Assembly (NCBI RefSeq): GCF_036227125.1
Contig: NZ_CP109435.1
Coordinates: 4,340,001 to 4,404,000 of the forward strand
Length of the DNA stretch: 64,000 nt
From: Streptomyces sp. NBC_01485
Lineage (GTDB): Bacteria > Actinomycetota > Actinomycetes > Streptomycetales > Streptomycetaceae
Reading direction: 5' to 3'
Shown here: positions 34,405-43,082 of the stretch, piece after piece
Position numbering within the stretch: the first letter of the stretch is position 1
Layout of the letters: each line of letters opens with the position of its first letter
Notes under the pieces: model-generated
Databases searched by the model: none
Told to the model about the DNA's origin: nothing
What the model saw: only the letters and a program-made list of their open reading frames with translations
Position numbers and translations under genes: made by a program

Positions 34405-35634
34405 TCAGCCGTTTCGTGGGCCGCGGACGTAGATCTCGGCGCTCGAACTGTCCGTTGCCTCCTTCGCCACTCCGAGAACTTCCTGCAACGCGGATGAAGT
34501 GCCGGGAAGGCGGGCGAGTTTCTGGAAGGTGTCCCGGTGCAGCGTCAGGGCGCTGCCATAGGCCGGGCCTACGGCCCTTCGAGTCCACTGTTTCTCTCGG
34601 CCATCAAGCATGCGTTCGGCGATCCCCAGTACTGCACCCATGGTCAGGGGGGATTCCATAGGCGCGAGCAACGAGTTGATCCCATACGGTCTTTTCGATG
34701 CGCCTGATGTGCGGCGCCGGCTGTCGCGCAGTCGCTGGTCTGCTTCTCGCCCGATTGCCTGGGCCAGGGTAGGTGTCGCCGCGAAGCCGCTGGCCTCCGG
34801 CCAGGAAGCCAGGACCAGGGTGGCCACGACACGCAGGTCGATGAAGTACTGGGCGACCGGTACGAGTTGGCCGCAGCTGTTGACCTTCTGTGGCCCGTCG
34901 GCTGACAACAGCGCATCGAGGCGTTGCTGAAGGGCCAGCAGCACACCGACGGAGTCTGCGTCTCCCGGCAGGCGAGTGGGGCGGATACGCGCGAGGTCGG
35001 TCCCGCAGACCGAGCGTCGCCCCCGACCCGTGTGCAGGGCGGGGGACACGGCTCGGCACTGAGCTGGATGAAGATCTTCCGTGCCTGGGCGAGCGATCAG
35101 GCCGGTGGGGGCGAACTGTCCGGGGGTTCGGCACTTAGGACAGGTACGGCTCAGGAGTTGCTGATGCCGCGAACACGCGAAGACCACCGGCAGCCGCCAG
35201 GCCCGTTTCCAGGCACCTCCGTACAGGCGTCCCAGCGAGTCGTCATCACCCGCGAGGCACGGCGGGCAGTACTGAGAAGTCCGGATGAAGACCCAGCGGT
35301 TGGGGCGGGCCAGTTGCTGCGGGCTCGTCCACGGCCAGTATCGGCGGCTCACGAGGCCGTATTTATGTCCCATAGGGGCCAGCAGCAGCTTGCTGGCCTC
35401 CGCCACAGTGAGGTGTGTCGCGCGTGCCGTCCGGACAAGACGTGGCTTGTCCATGTCCGCAAGCAGCCAGGGCGAAACGACGCCGGGAGCGTTGCCTGCC
35501 TCGTCCATCAACCCCATACGAGCGGCGATTTGAGCAGGGTTCGTGCCGTTATGACAAGCGAGGCGGAGGAGAAAGCCGACGATGGTCTCGTCGTCGAGCG
35601 GGTCAAGACTGCGCGACAGCGCGCGGCTAGTCAT
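34405..35634 (-). CDS. tniQ: TniQ family protein (first copy)
   Basis: 409 residues. The start MTSRALSRSLDPLDDETIVG and FLLRLACHNGTNPAQIAARM match TniQ. Zinc-binding cysteines lie in QYCPPCLAGDDD and SRTCPKCRTPG. The C-terminal region differs from the neighbouring copy. The ATG overlaps the tnsC stop (ATGA). Two tandem TniQ genes suggest two target-choice proteins, or one TnsD-like plus one accessory factor. Confidence 0.88.
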   Translation of the reverse strand: MTSRALSRSLDPLDDETIVGFLLRLACHNGTNPAQIAARMGLMDEAGNAPGVVSPWLLADMDKPRLVRTARATHLTVAEASKLLLAPMGHKYGLVSRRYWPWTSPQQLARPNRWVFIRTSQYCPPCLAGDDDSLGRLYGGAWKRAWRLPVVFACSRHQQLLSRTCPKCRTPGQFAPTGLIARPGTEDLHPAQCRAVSPALHTGRGRRSVCGTDLARIRPTRLPGDADSVGVLLALQQRLDALLSADGPQKVNSCGQLVPVAQYFIDLRVVATLVLASWPEASGFAATPTLAQAIGREADQRLRDSRRRTSGASKRPYGINSLLAPMESPLTMGAVLGIAERMLDGREKQWTRRAVGPAYGSALTLHRDTFQKLARLPGTSSALQEVLGVAKEATDSSSAEIYVRGPRNG

Positions 35635-36920
35635 GCTTCAGCCGCCGGAGGTGTGCCTCGGTCGTCGTAGACGCTGTTGCGGCCCTTCCTGGGCTTCGGG
35701 CCCGGTTTCCGCTTCGGAGAAGTGTCGACGTCGGGGATCTCGCCAGCTTCGGCGTCCCGCCCGTCGTCCTTGCCGGGGACGTTGCCCAGGTTGATGGTGA
35801 TCTCGTCGAGTAGGTCGATGGTCAGGTCCTCCGAGCCGCTCTCCATGGCCTTGGTCAGCCCGTCCTCGATCAGGCGCCGCAGGAGACCGACGATGCCGTG
35901 GGTCCGGCGGTAGAGGTACTCGGGCATCAGCCCCTGGGACAGCGTGCCAGGGCCGGCGTTGAAGAGCCGGATCTGGTTCTCAACGCCGACGAGGTGGTCA
36001 ATGAAGGCCGCGATGCCCGCGTCGCTGCTGTAGTCGAAGGGGTCGAGTGTGACCAAGTCGAAGCGGCGCTCGGTCTGGGTGGAGGCGTCGGGGTTGTAGC
36101 TCTTGCCCTTCTTCAGTGGTGCGTAGACCCACTGGTTGGTGCGGGGGTCGTGCCAGCCCTCCCTGAGCAGGCCGGAGCGGGGGATGTTCACGCCGATGAG
36201 GACGAGCGTGACGTCCAAGTCCATCAGGCCGCGGATCAGGTCGAGGGTGTCCTGGTCGTCCTCCCGGTGCATCTTCAGTCGGGTGATGTCGTCGATGATC
36301 AGGACAGTGGTGGCGTGCGCCTTGATCGATTCGCGGGCGTTGCGGATCATGCCGCGCAGGTTCTTGCCGTAGGGGGCACCGTAGTAGTCGAGAATTGCCT
36401 CGCACAGGCCGATCGGGGTGGCCTTCACCGGGGTCTGGCAGTAGGCGACCGGCGCGATCAGGTCCCGGGTGCCGGGCATTGGATCGAAGTAGCACTCGGG
36501 GTACTGCTCGAACAGGTCACGCCAGGTGTCCTCGAACTCGACGGCGGTCCGGCAGGCGGTCTCCGTCTTGCCCTGGTACCCACCGCCGTTGATCATCAGC
36601 CCGTCCAGGGTGCTCGGGCCGATACGCATCGCGTTGTTCTGGATCCGCGAACGCATCAGCGTGGTGACCATCTCGCTCATCGGGGTGTCCAGCATTTGCA
36701 TGTTGACGTGCGTGGCCGCACGGTGCAGGTCATACAAGGACCTTTTGCGCGGGCTCATCAACCCGTACTCGGCCAAGGAGATCTTCCTGACCGGCACAAA
36801 CAGATCCCGTGTCCGGCGGAACTCCTGCCAGCCCTCATGCCGGGTCCGGTCCGACCTCGGGCCGAAGCGCAGGAATGGCACGGGCGCGTTCGGCGGCTCC
36901 GGGCGCAGGTTGCTCCTCAT
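35631..36920 (-). CDS. tnsC: TnsC/TniB-type AAA+ ATPase
   Basis: 429 residues. Walker A GGGYQGKTE (about 112-120) and Walker B VLIIDD (206-211) are intact, followed by a sensor region (TLVLIGVNIPRSGLL). This ATPase links TniQ to TnsB in Tn7-like transposition. ATG 36920 (MRSNLRPEPP) is preceded by GGAGACGTGAG; upstream in-frame sequence is not conserved-looking. The start is 1 nt from the tnsB stop. The C-terminal 50 residues are Lys/Pro/Gly-rich. Confidence 0.9.
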   Translation of the reverse strand: MRSNLRPEPPNAPVPFLRFGPRSDRTRHEGWQEFRRTRDLFVPVRKISLAEYGLMSPRKRSLYDLHRAATHVNMQMLDTPMSEMVTTLMRSRIQNNAMRIGPSTLDGLMINGGGYQGKTETACRTAVEFEDTWRDLFEQYPECYFDPMPGTRDLIAPVAYCQTPVKATPIGLCEAILDYYGAPYGKNLRGMIRNARESIKAHATTVLIIDDITRLKMHREDDQDTLDLIRGLMDLDVTLVLIGVNIPRSGLLREGWHDPRTNQWVYAPLKKGKSYNPDASTQTERRFDLVTLDPFDYSSDAGIAAFIDHLVGVENQIRLFNAGPGTLSQGLMPEYLYRRTHGIVGLLRRLIEDGLTKAMESGSEDLTIDLLDEITINLGNVPGKDDGRDAEAGEIPDVDTSPKRKPGPKPRKGRNSVYDDRGTPPAAEA

Positions 36921-36921
36921 C

Positions 36922-39216
36922 TCACGTCTCCTCCGTCGACTGCGGGTCCGGTTCGTCGAATCCGTCATCGTCGTCGGCGATGACGAAGAGATTGCGACCG
37001 CGGCGGCTCGATCCCAGCGGCGCGGGTGCCGACGGCTGCTGCGCTGGCTTGGCCGTCTCACGCCGTCGTCGCCGGTGCGCGTCCAGGCCCTCGGTGGCCT
37101 GCCGGGCCCGTTCCCGCCACTGCGGCTGCCCATCCGGTGCGCCGACGGCAGCCAGGCGCGGTGGCTTGTTCGACTTCGGCGGCTGTTGCGGTCGGTCCGC
37201 GGCTGCCGCCTGGGCCTGGGTGATCTCCCGCGCGTGCTGCGTCCGCTGGGATTTGGTCAGCTGGGACGGCCACTTCGCGACCGGATCGACGGCCCCCAGC
37301 ATCTCCAGGAGTTTGGGGACGAGCTCGCTGTCAGAGCGTGGCTTGAGGCCTGCTTCCCGTACGCGGGTGAGGAGTTCCTCGACCCGGGCGTCACCGAAGG
37401 CCGGCATCTCGCCCTCCGGCGGCAGGCCCGTCCAGCGCAGTTCGTGCCATTCATGGGTGTCGGGATCCTGGAAGTACACCACCCGCCGGTCGCGGGGTTC
37501 GCGGTGGATGACCCAGTGCTGCTTGTAGCGGCCCCCGCGCGCGGAATTCATGTCGGGCTGGTGCAGTAACGCGGCTTCGTACCAGAGCCCCTTGACCTTC
37601 ACGCCCCGCCGGTGAATCCGCTTCACGTGGTGCTCGGGCAGGAAGCGGTAGTACGTCTCCGAGGAGGGAATGTCCAGGTCGAAGCCCTCCTGGGCGAAGG
37701 AGGCGGCAAACAGGGTGTTGGGGCTGTGGTCACCGCCGGGATCCCAGCTGGGCGCGAACTCGCCGAGCCTGCGGTTCTGCCAGACCTTCACGACCCAGGT
37801 CGCGATGAAGTGTTCCATCTCGGCCAGGGTCATCACCGCGTCGCCCTCCGGGTCCGCGCCGCGATCGGAGACGTCAACCCCCGTGTAACCGGCCAGCTTC
37901 TCGAATACTAGCGAGCGGATACTGCCGAAGACGCGCTCCACCGCGCTCTTGTCCTGCGGGCGCAGCACACGCGCCGGAAGAATCCGGCAGCCCATCGCCT
38001 CTTGGACATCCACCAGATGGTGATTGCGATAGACGGAACCGTGGTCGGAGGTGACGGTCTCGGGGGTGAAGAACGGCAGCCCGGCCACCTCGTACCCGGC
38101 GAACTCGGAGACCATGGCGGCCGGCAGCCCCGGATAGGGCCACTCCATGTCCTCGCCCCACTCCTCCCGCATGGGCAACGGCAGCATGACATCGCGCAGC
38201 ACCATCGCGACGTCCACCGAGGAGTCCGACACCAGCGTGAGCCGGAACGCGCAGATGGAGTGGGTGTAGACGTCTAGCGCCAAAGTGAGGTGGACGGTGG
38301 TCGGGTCACCGAAAACGTTCTCGCGGACCATCACCGGCAGGATCGTCGTGTCCAGCGCGACGACCTGGCCGGGGCGGGTCACAAGCACATGCCCGTTCTT
38401 GGTGGGCAGTTCGGCCGAGCGCTCGTACTTCTGTCGGGCGCCGCCCGGCCCGAACCACTCCTTCCACACCCGCAGCAGCGTGTGGTAGCTGGGGACCTCG
38501 ATCTTCTCTCTCTCGTCCCCGTCTTCGTTCTCGAAGGTCTCCCGCACATAGCGACGGATCATGATCTCGCGGGTGCGTGCGCTCACCCGGGACCGGTGGT
38601 GCTGCGTCTCCGCCCTGACCGCGAAGATCGCCTCGCGAACCTCCTCGCTGACGCTCGGGTGTCCTCCGCTCGCCCGCAGCCACCGGTGATCGGCGCAGCC
38701 CACGATCCCGTACTTCCTGCGCCTGCGCTCCCAGCGCTCCAGCGTGCGCACCCCGACGTGCGCGACGCCCAGAAGCAACTTGGCCTCTTCTGGCCTCAGC
38801 GCCGATAACTCAGCGGCCTTCGCCGCCCGCCGTTCAGTCAGCGTCGTACGATCCGGGTCGTACTCAGGGTGCGGCTCCCCCGGCTCGGGACGGAACGGAT
38901 CACCACTGCGGAAACCGCAGTTGACTTCCATAAGATGCGCGAAACGCTGTTCCATCAAGGGCCGCTTCTCCGGCTTCACATCACTCCACGAAGCCGACTG
39001 CCGCCCACGGTTGGCGCCCTCCGCCGCTGTACGCGACGACGGCCGACAACGCGGGTGGTTAACCAGGAAGCGGAAGCTCGCCCGCTGGCGCTCGCCGTCC
39101 GCACGCACCAGGTGGACCCGCCCCAGATGTGGCTCCTGACGTTCGACCAGCCACTCCACCTCGTCGAGCACCACGCCCGCGCCAGGCGAGAGATCCAGTG
39201 CCGCCGCCCCCATCAT
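36922..39216 (-). CDS. tnsB: TnsB/TniA-type DDE transposase
   Basis: 764-residue Mu/Tn7-like transposase. The N-terminus binds transposon ends. The rve core holds Asp289 (VVALDTTILPV), Asp391 (VTSDHGSVYRNHH) and Glu427 (SAVERVFGSIRS), the DDE triad. A Mu C-terminal beta-barrel follows (GVKVKGLWYEA), then a basic Pro/Gln-rich tail likely contacting TnsC. Start ATG 39216 (MMGAAALDLSPGAGV) overlaps the tnsA stop as ATGA, with GGGAGG before it. Confidence 0.93.
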   Translation of the reverse strand: MMGAAALDLSPGAGVVLDEVEWLVERQEPHLGRVHLVRADGERQRASFRFLVNHPRCRPSSRTAAEGANRGRQSASWSDVKPEKRPLMEQRFAHLMEVNCGFRSGDPFRPEPGEPHPEYDPDRTTLTERRAAKAAELSALRPEEAKLLLGVAHVGVRTLERWERRRRKYGIVGCADHRWLRASGGHPSVSEEVREAIFAVRAETQHHRSRVSARTREIMIRRYVRETFENEDGDEREKIEVPSYHTLLRVWKEWFGPGGARQKYERSAELPTKNGHVLVTRPGQVVALDTTILPVMVRENVFGDPTTVHLTLALDVYTHSICAFRLTLVSDSSVDVAMVLRDVMLPLPMREEWGEDMEWPYPGLPAAMVSEFAGYEVAGLPFFTPETVTSDHGSVYRNHHLVDVQEAMGCRILPARVLRPQDKSAVERVFGSIRSLVFEKLAGYTGVDVSDRGADPEGDAVMTLAEMEHFIATWVVKVWQNRRLGEFAPSWDPGGDHSPNTLFAASFAQEGFDLDIPSSETYYRFLPEHHVKRIHRRGVKVKGLWYEAALLHQPDMNSARGGRYKQHWVIHREPRDRRVVYFQDPDTHEWHELRWTGLPPEGEMPAFGDARVEELLTRVREAGLKPRSDSELVPKLLEMLGAVDPVAKWPSQLTKSQRTQHAREITQAQAAAADRPQQPPKSNKPPRLAAVGAPDGQPQWRERARQATEGLDAHRRRRRETAKPAQQPSAPAPLGSSRRGRNLFVIADDDDGFDEPDPQSTEET

Positions 39217-40031
39217 GAGATGCCTCCCGCCAGCACCACCCGCGAACTGTCCGTCAACGGCTGAGCAAGGTCGATCCCGAGCCTGCGATGCCACAACAGG
39301 TGCAGCAACTGGGCCCGTGCCACCGGCCAGTACGTCTGCGCGGCTGCCAACTCTCCAAATGTGACGCCCTCTTCGGCATGAGCAAGCAGATCGGCCTGAA
39401 TGTCGAGCACGTCGCGTGTCGGACGGCGCTTCCCGTACAACGCGCCGAGCGTGGACCGCACATGCGGACGCCACTCGGCCGCGACCGCGTAGTGCCACCC
39501 GCAGACCAACGCCACGTCCTCCGCGGCCGCGAACGACTCCAGGTCCCCGGGCTCGATCAGGTCCCGGGGCCGCACGTCGATCAGCCAGGTCCCCACCCGC
39601 GTGACTGCGAAGAAGTCCGGGGTGTGGTTGCGCCACTTCTCCGCTGTACGGAACCGGATACGCAACGGCTGCGACAGCACTTCCAACAGATCACCGGCAA
39701 AGTCCAGAGCTACCAGCAGCTGATCCTCTTCGAGGCTCTCGAACCCATGCAGGCGCCCCGTCGACACCAGGGACTCCAGCCCGGGCCTGTGCCGCTGCTC
39801 CCGCCGCCAGGTGAACCCCCGCATCGGCCCGCGGCTCGCTACCGGCACCTGCCCCAGGTGCCGGACCGGCCCCGCAACCTCGTCCCCGGCGTACTTCCAC
39901 GTCGCCGTCCACCGGTCCGGCCAGCCATCGGACAGGTCGAGGTCGCCCCGCCCCGCGTCCAGCGAGACAGGGACCAGCAGATCCGTCCATGTACAGCTGT
40001 GGGACCACAAGGAGCCCCGGGTATCGCTCAT
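39213..40031 (-). CDS. tnsA: TnsA-like endonuclease subunit
   Basis: 272 residues. The PD-(D/E)XK-type core reads SLEEDQLLVALDF (acidic helix about 99-110), HTPDFFAVTRVG with Asp139, then TWLIDVRPRDL around 149-157. TnsA cuts the non-transferred strand, giving cut-and-paste transposition with TnsB. The third motif is D-V-R where Lys is usual, so the catalytic lysine may be replaced or supplied nearby. It is first in the operon, close to the right end. Confidence 0.82.
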   Translation of the reverse strand: MSDTRGSLWSHSCTWTDLLVPVSLDAGRGDLDLSDGWPDRWTATWKYAGDEVAGPVRHLGQVPVASRGPMRGFTWRREQRHRPGLESLVSTGRLHGFESLEEDQLLVALDFAGDLLEVLSQPLRIRFRTAEKWRNHTPDFFAVTRVGTWLIDVRPRDLIEPGDLESFAAAEDVALVCGWHYAVAAEWRPHVRSTLGALYGKRRPTRDVLDIQADLLAHAEEGVTFGELAAAQTYWPVARAQLLHLLWHRRLGIDLAQPLTDSSRVVLAGGIS

Positions 40032-40081
40032 AGTCCCAGGTAATCCGCATGCATCCCGTCGAAGGAGCGATCTTCGAAGTT

Positions 40082-40227
40082 GGCGACAACTTGCCTGCAA
40101 AAAGCACGGAACACGTCAACAACGACGCGAATTCGGCGACAGATATCGTGCTCAGTGCTTCAAGCAAGGCCAGGTCGGGGTGGGAGGTTAACGACAACTA
40201 TCGTGCTCAAGCTCAACGCTTGTGACA
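40082..40227 (-). repeat. Right end of the Tn7-like element
   Basis: Read outside to inside on the minus strand from 40227: TGTCACAAGCG, then TGAGCACGATAGTTGTCG (40209-40192), TGAGCACGATATCTGTCG (40154-40137) and TTTGCAGGCAAGTTGTCG (40101-40084). Three copies at this end against two at the left is the asymmetric pattern of Tn7-type ends. The ACGCTTGTGAC direct repeat is at 40216-40226. Confidence 0.78.
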
Positions 40228-40407
40228 GCTCGCGGCAGTTGGCACTTCGCAGCGCTGGTTGGCGCGGAGCGGCCACTGGCGGGAATGCCGTTGTGAACTC
40301 GTGGGACTTAGCGTTCCAGGCGGCACGCAGGCGACGAAGGTGGGACCGCGAGCCTGCGGGAAGGAAACGCAGGTGTCGGCTCCGGGCCGCGCAGGCAGGA
40401 TCTCGGT

Positions 40408-40860
40408 ATGTCGACCGACGTCAGTGGACTGATCGAATGCCGTCCGGGAGCCCGGCTGTGGGGCCCCGGCGACGAGGACTCCGTGTGGCAGGCGGCCATC
40501 GACCTGTTCCTGCTCAACATGGGCAACGCCTATGACGGCCTCGCTTGTCTCTTCGGAATCCGCAATTCCTTCGGCTTCCGCCCCCTGGCTGAGGGCCGCG
40601 GCTTCCCAGAGGACGCGTCGGATGGGCTGCGTGGTGATTTCGCCGCCTACGGCGGTCCCAGCGATGTGTACGGGACCACATGGCTGACCTGGGCCGAGCT
40701 GGCCAACGCCGACTGGCAGGAGACAGATGCCTCTGGTACACGAAGCCGTGCCTCGGCCGCAGGGGCCGGTAGCGACTGGGGTCGGGTGTGGAGCGTCATG
40801 CGCATACTCAGCGAACTCCACGGCGCGCAGAACGTACGTCTCGTCGTCTGGTTCTACTGA
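40408..40860 (+). CDS. Conserved Streptomyces hypothetical protein
   Basis: 150 residues. Recognisable start SGLIECRPGARLWGPGDEDS, then VWQAAIDLFLLNMGNAYDGLA and NVRLVVWFY at the end. I recall longer relatives with an additional middle segment, so this copy may have an internal deletion. Soluble, no signal. It is the first gene right of the transposon; the 180 nt before it hold only its promoter region. Confidence 0.6.
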   Translation: MSTDVSGLIECRPGARLWGPGDEDSVWQAAIDLFLLNMGNAYDGLACLFGIRNSFGFRPLAEGRGFPEDASDGLRGDFAAYGGPSDVYGTTWLTWAELANADWQETDASGTRSRASAAGAGSDWGRVWSVMRILSELHGAQNVRLVVWFY

Positions 40861-40969
40861 CCCAACACCACGGCCGAGCACCTGCTTTGGCCGCTGATGG
40901 CCACGACGGCGCCTAGCTCCATGTGCGCGGGCCAGGCCCGGTGTCAGCGGCGCCACGTACGGTCTGCGC

Positions 40970-41668
40970 ATGATTGATCAGTGGGCAGGGGTACGGGAAC
41001 GCGTGGCGGCGTTGGGCACTCAGCCGGCGTGCAGTGAAGTCTTCGGGGCGCTCGGGCACCGGTGGGCCCTGGAGGAGCCACTCACCGAGGAGGGGCTTGC
41101 TGAACTCGAAGGCCAGATAGGTGTGAGGCTGCCAGACGGCTACCGGACCTTCCTCCTCCACGTCGCCGCGGGCGGCGCGGGACCGGCCTACGGCCTCTTT
41201 CCCCTGCGGCGCATACAGAGCCGGTGGCGCTGGGAAGGCGACGGAGCCGACCTGGCAGACCTCTCCACGCTCGCGGAGCCGTTCCCGGAGCAGGGACCGG
41301 ACCCCAAGAGCCTCGACGAGCTCCTTGCCCTACGCCCCGAGGAAGAGGACTTCGACGAGATCAAGGACTTCGACGACGCCATCGAAGCGTGGGACGAGCA
41401 GTGGGACGCCCTCATGTTCGCCCCGGGACGCACCGCCGGCGCCATCGTGATCTCTCATCTGGGCTGTGCCCTGCGGGAGTGGTTGATCATCAGCGGCATG
41501 CATCGGGGCACGATCTGGTCGGATGGCCGGGCGGACGACGTCGACCTGGTGCCGCGCCTCGACGATGACGGGAAACCGGTGACTTTCGCCCGCTGGTACA
41601 CCGACTGGCTGGAGCAGGCCGAGCGTCTGACGCTGCCATCTCCGTCGGATGCCTGCAACCTGTTCTGA
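40970..41668 (+). CDS. SMI1/KNR4 family protein
   Basis: 232 residues. The SUKH/SMI1-KNR4 core is LTEEGLAELEGQIGVRLPDGYRTFLLHV, followed by GGAGPAYGLFPL and an acidic middle. C-terminal WLIISGMHRGTIWSDGRADD completes the domain. In bacteria these proteins often act as immunity proteins to polymorphic toxins; no toxin is visible nearby. Accessory gene. Confidence 0.82.
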   Translation: MIDQWAGVRERVAALGTQPACSEVFGALGHRWALEEPLTEEGLAELEGQIGVRLPDGYRTFLLHVAAGGAGPAYGLFPLRRIQSRWRWEGDGADLADLSTLAEPFPEQGPDPKSLDELLALRPEEEDFDEIKDFDDAIEAWDEQWDALMFAPGRTAGAIVISHLGCALREWLIISGMHRGTIWSDGRADDVDLVPRLDDDGKPVTFARWYTDWLEQAERLTLPSPSDACNLF

Positions 41669-41792
41669 AGCTGCCGACGAGCGGTACGAGCGGCGTAGAA
41701 CCCTGAGCACGCTACCTGGTCGGCAGGTCCAAGCAGCGCGTTCAGGCATGACTCGGCTGAGTGTGGGTGGCCCGGCCGGTAGGGTCGCGCGC

Positions 41793-43049
41793 ATGTGGGT
41801 GGGAGTGGGATTGGATGCGGTCGACTGGGCTGGGCTGAAGCACAACTACGGGTCTGCCGAGGACGTACCCGGCCTGCTCCGCCGATGCGAGGGTCCGGAT
41901 CCGGACGATGCGGACGACGCCTCGTCCGAGCTGCTCAACCTGCTCTTCCATCAAGGTGGCTGGGTCTGCTCCGCCGCCCCGGCCGCACTGCCCTTCGTAC
42001 TGCGCCTGGCTGCGACCCCGCAGGTGCCGAGCCGCTGCGCGATGCTGGAACTGGTGGCGATGCTGGCGGCGGAAGCCGGTCGGGTCAAAGCCCGGTTCCT
42101 TGATCCCGGCTGGGCGCCGGCGTGGACACAGGCCCTGCCCGAGTTGCTGGGTCTGCTGGACGATCCCGAGCCGGAGATCCGGCGGGCCGCGGCCGACGTG
42201 CTCGGTGTCTGCGACAGCCCCGGCGAGTTGGTTCTGCCTGGGCTGCTGCGGTGCTGGGAGGCGGAGGACGATCTGCCAACCCGCCTTGAGCTGGTCCTCT
42301 CACTCGGCCAGGCGGCCCTGCGCGCGCCAGTCGGCGGGCATGGCGCCGAGGTCTTCGACCTGCTCCGTGGTCTGCTCGATTCTCCCCAGGCTCAGATACG
42401 CCTGGCAGCGGTGCACGCGCTCGCCCCGCACGACCCGGGCCTGCCTGCGCGACGGCTCGACCTCATGCTCGAAGCGCTCCGGGACCCGACCATCGAGCTG
42501 TGGCGCCACACCAGCTCGGTGCAGACCGGCGTCCTGGGTGTCCAACACTGGGCTGCGCGGCTGATAACCGGCCCCTCCCCCACCTTCACGCTCGGCCTGC
42601 TGGCGGACCATCACGACGACGAACAACGGATCGGTGCCCTGTCCCAGGCGGGCGGACTGCTGTCTCAGTGGCGCTCACCGACCGCTGCCCTTTTACCGCG
42701 TCTCGTCGCGCGACTGGACGATCCGGCCCCCGAAGCCCGCTTCCGGGCAGCCGAGCTGCTGGCCTGCCTCGGCCCGGCGGCCGCCGCCCACGCCGACGAG
42801 GTCGCCACACTCCTCTCCGACACCGCCGTCCGCACCACACGTACCCGCACCACACGTGAACGGGGGACCGTCGGCGAGGCCGCCCTGTGGGCTCTGGCCC
42901 GGATGAACGATCCGCGCTGCCTGCCGGGCCTGATCGAACTGACCGCCGGCACACACTCCGGCTTCGCATCGGCTTCCGCCCACTACCCCGCCGGAGGCCA
43001 CAAGTTCGGGATTACCGAAGGGTTTTCGGGGAGGAACTTGAGGGTGTAA
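41793..43049 (+). CDS. HEAT-repeat protein, probably truncated
   Basis: 418 residues of HEAT/PBS-like helical repeats (for example LPELLGLLDDPEPEIRRAAA, LLPRLVARLDDPAPEARFRA). The start MWVGVGLDAVDWAGLKHNYG is typical of a Streptomyces family whose members, from memory, are much longer. The frame here ends abruptly after SASAHYPAGG with an unrelated tail (HKFGITEGFSGRNLRV). This suggests loss of the 3' part by deletion or frameshift. Function unknown. Confidence 0.65.
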   Translation: MWVGVGLDAVDWAGLKHNYGSAEDVPGLLRRCEGPDPDDADDASSELLNLLFHQGGWVCSAAPAALPFVLRLAATPQVPSRCAMLELVAMLAAEAGRVKARFLDPGWAPAWTQALPELLGLLDDPEPEIRRAAADVLGVCDSPGELVLPGLLRCWEAEDDLPTRLELVLSLGQAALRAPVGGHGAEVFDLLRGLLDSPQAQIRLAAVHALAPHDPGLPARRLDLMLEALRDPTIELWRHTSSVQTGVLGVQHWAARLITGPSPTFTLGLLADHHDDEQRIGALSQAGGLLSQWRSPTAALLPRLVARLDDPAPEARFRAAELLACLGPAAAAHADEVATLLSDTAVRTTRTRTTRERGTVGEAALWALARMNDPRCLPGLIELTAGTHSGFASASAHYPAGGHKFGITEGFSGRNLRV

Positions 43050-43082
43050 CAGTACTGCCGTCCCAGCTCCGGTCGGTGTTTT

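Larger units (their letters stand above)
21959..40226. mobile_element. Tn7-like transposon carrying CBASS and other cargo
   Basis: About 18.3 kb. It is supported by a minus-strand tnsA-tnsB-tnsC-tniQ-tniQ operon at the right end, similar subterminal repeats at both ends in inverted orientation (TGAGCACGATAG at 21970-21981 and, on the other strand, at 40198-40209), and an 11-bp direct repeat ACGCTTGTGAC at 21959-21969 and 40216-40226. Cargo between left end and tniQ includes CBASS, DGQHR and nuclease-like genes. The exact ends are uncertain: TGTGAC (left) and TGTCAC (right, outside to inside) could be the true tips, while the 11-bp repeat suggests a target duplication. Tn7 relatives usually duplicate 5 bp. 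Confidence 0.75.

Noticed and set aside
21959-40226. CRISPR-associated transposon
   Set aside because: No cas genes or repeats; TniQ proteins alone are present.
21959-40226. Integrative element with tyrosine-integrase att sites
   Set aside because: No intact integrase inside; transposition genes and subterminal repeats argue for a Tn7-like element, although the 11-bp repeat is longer than the usual duplication.
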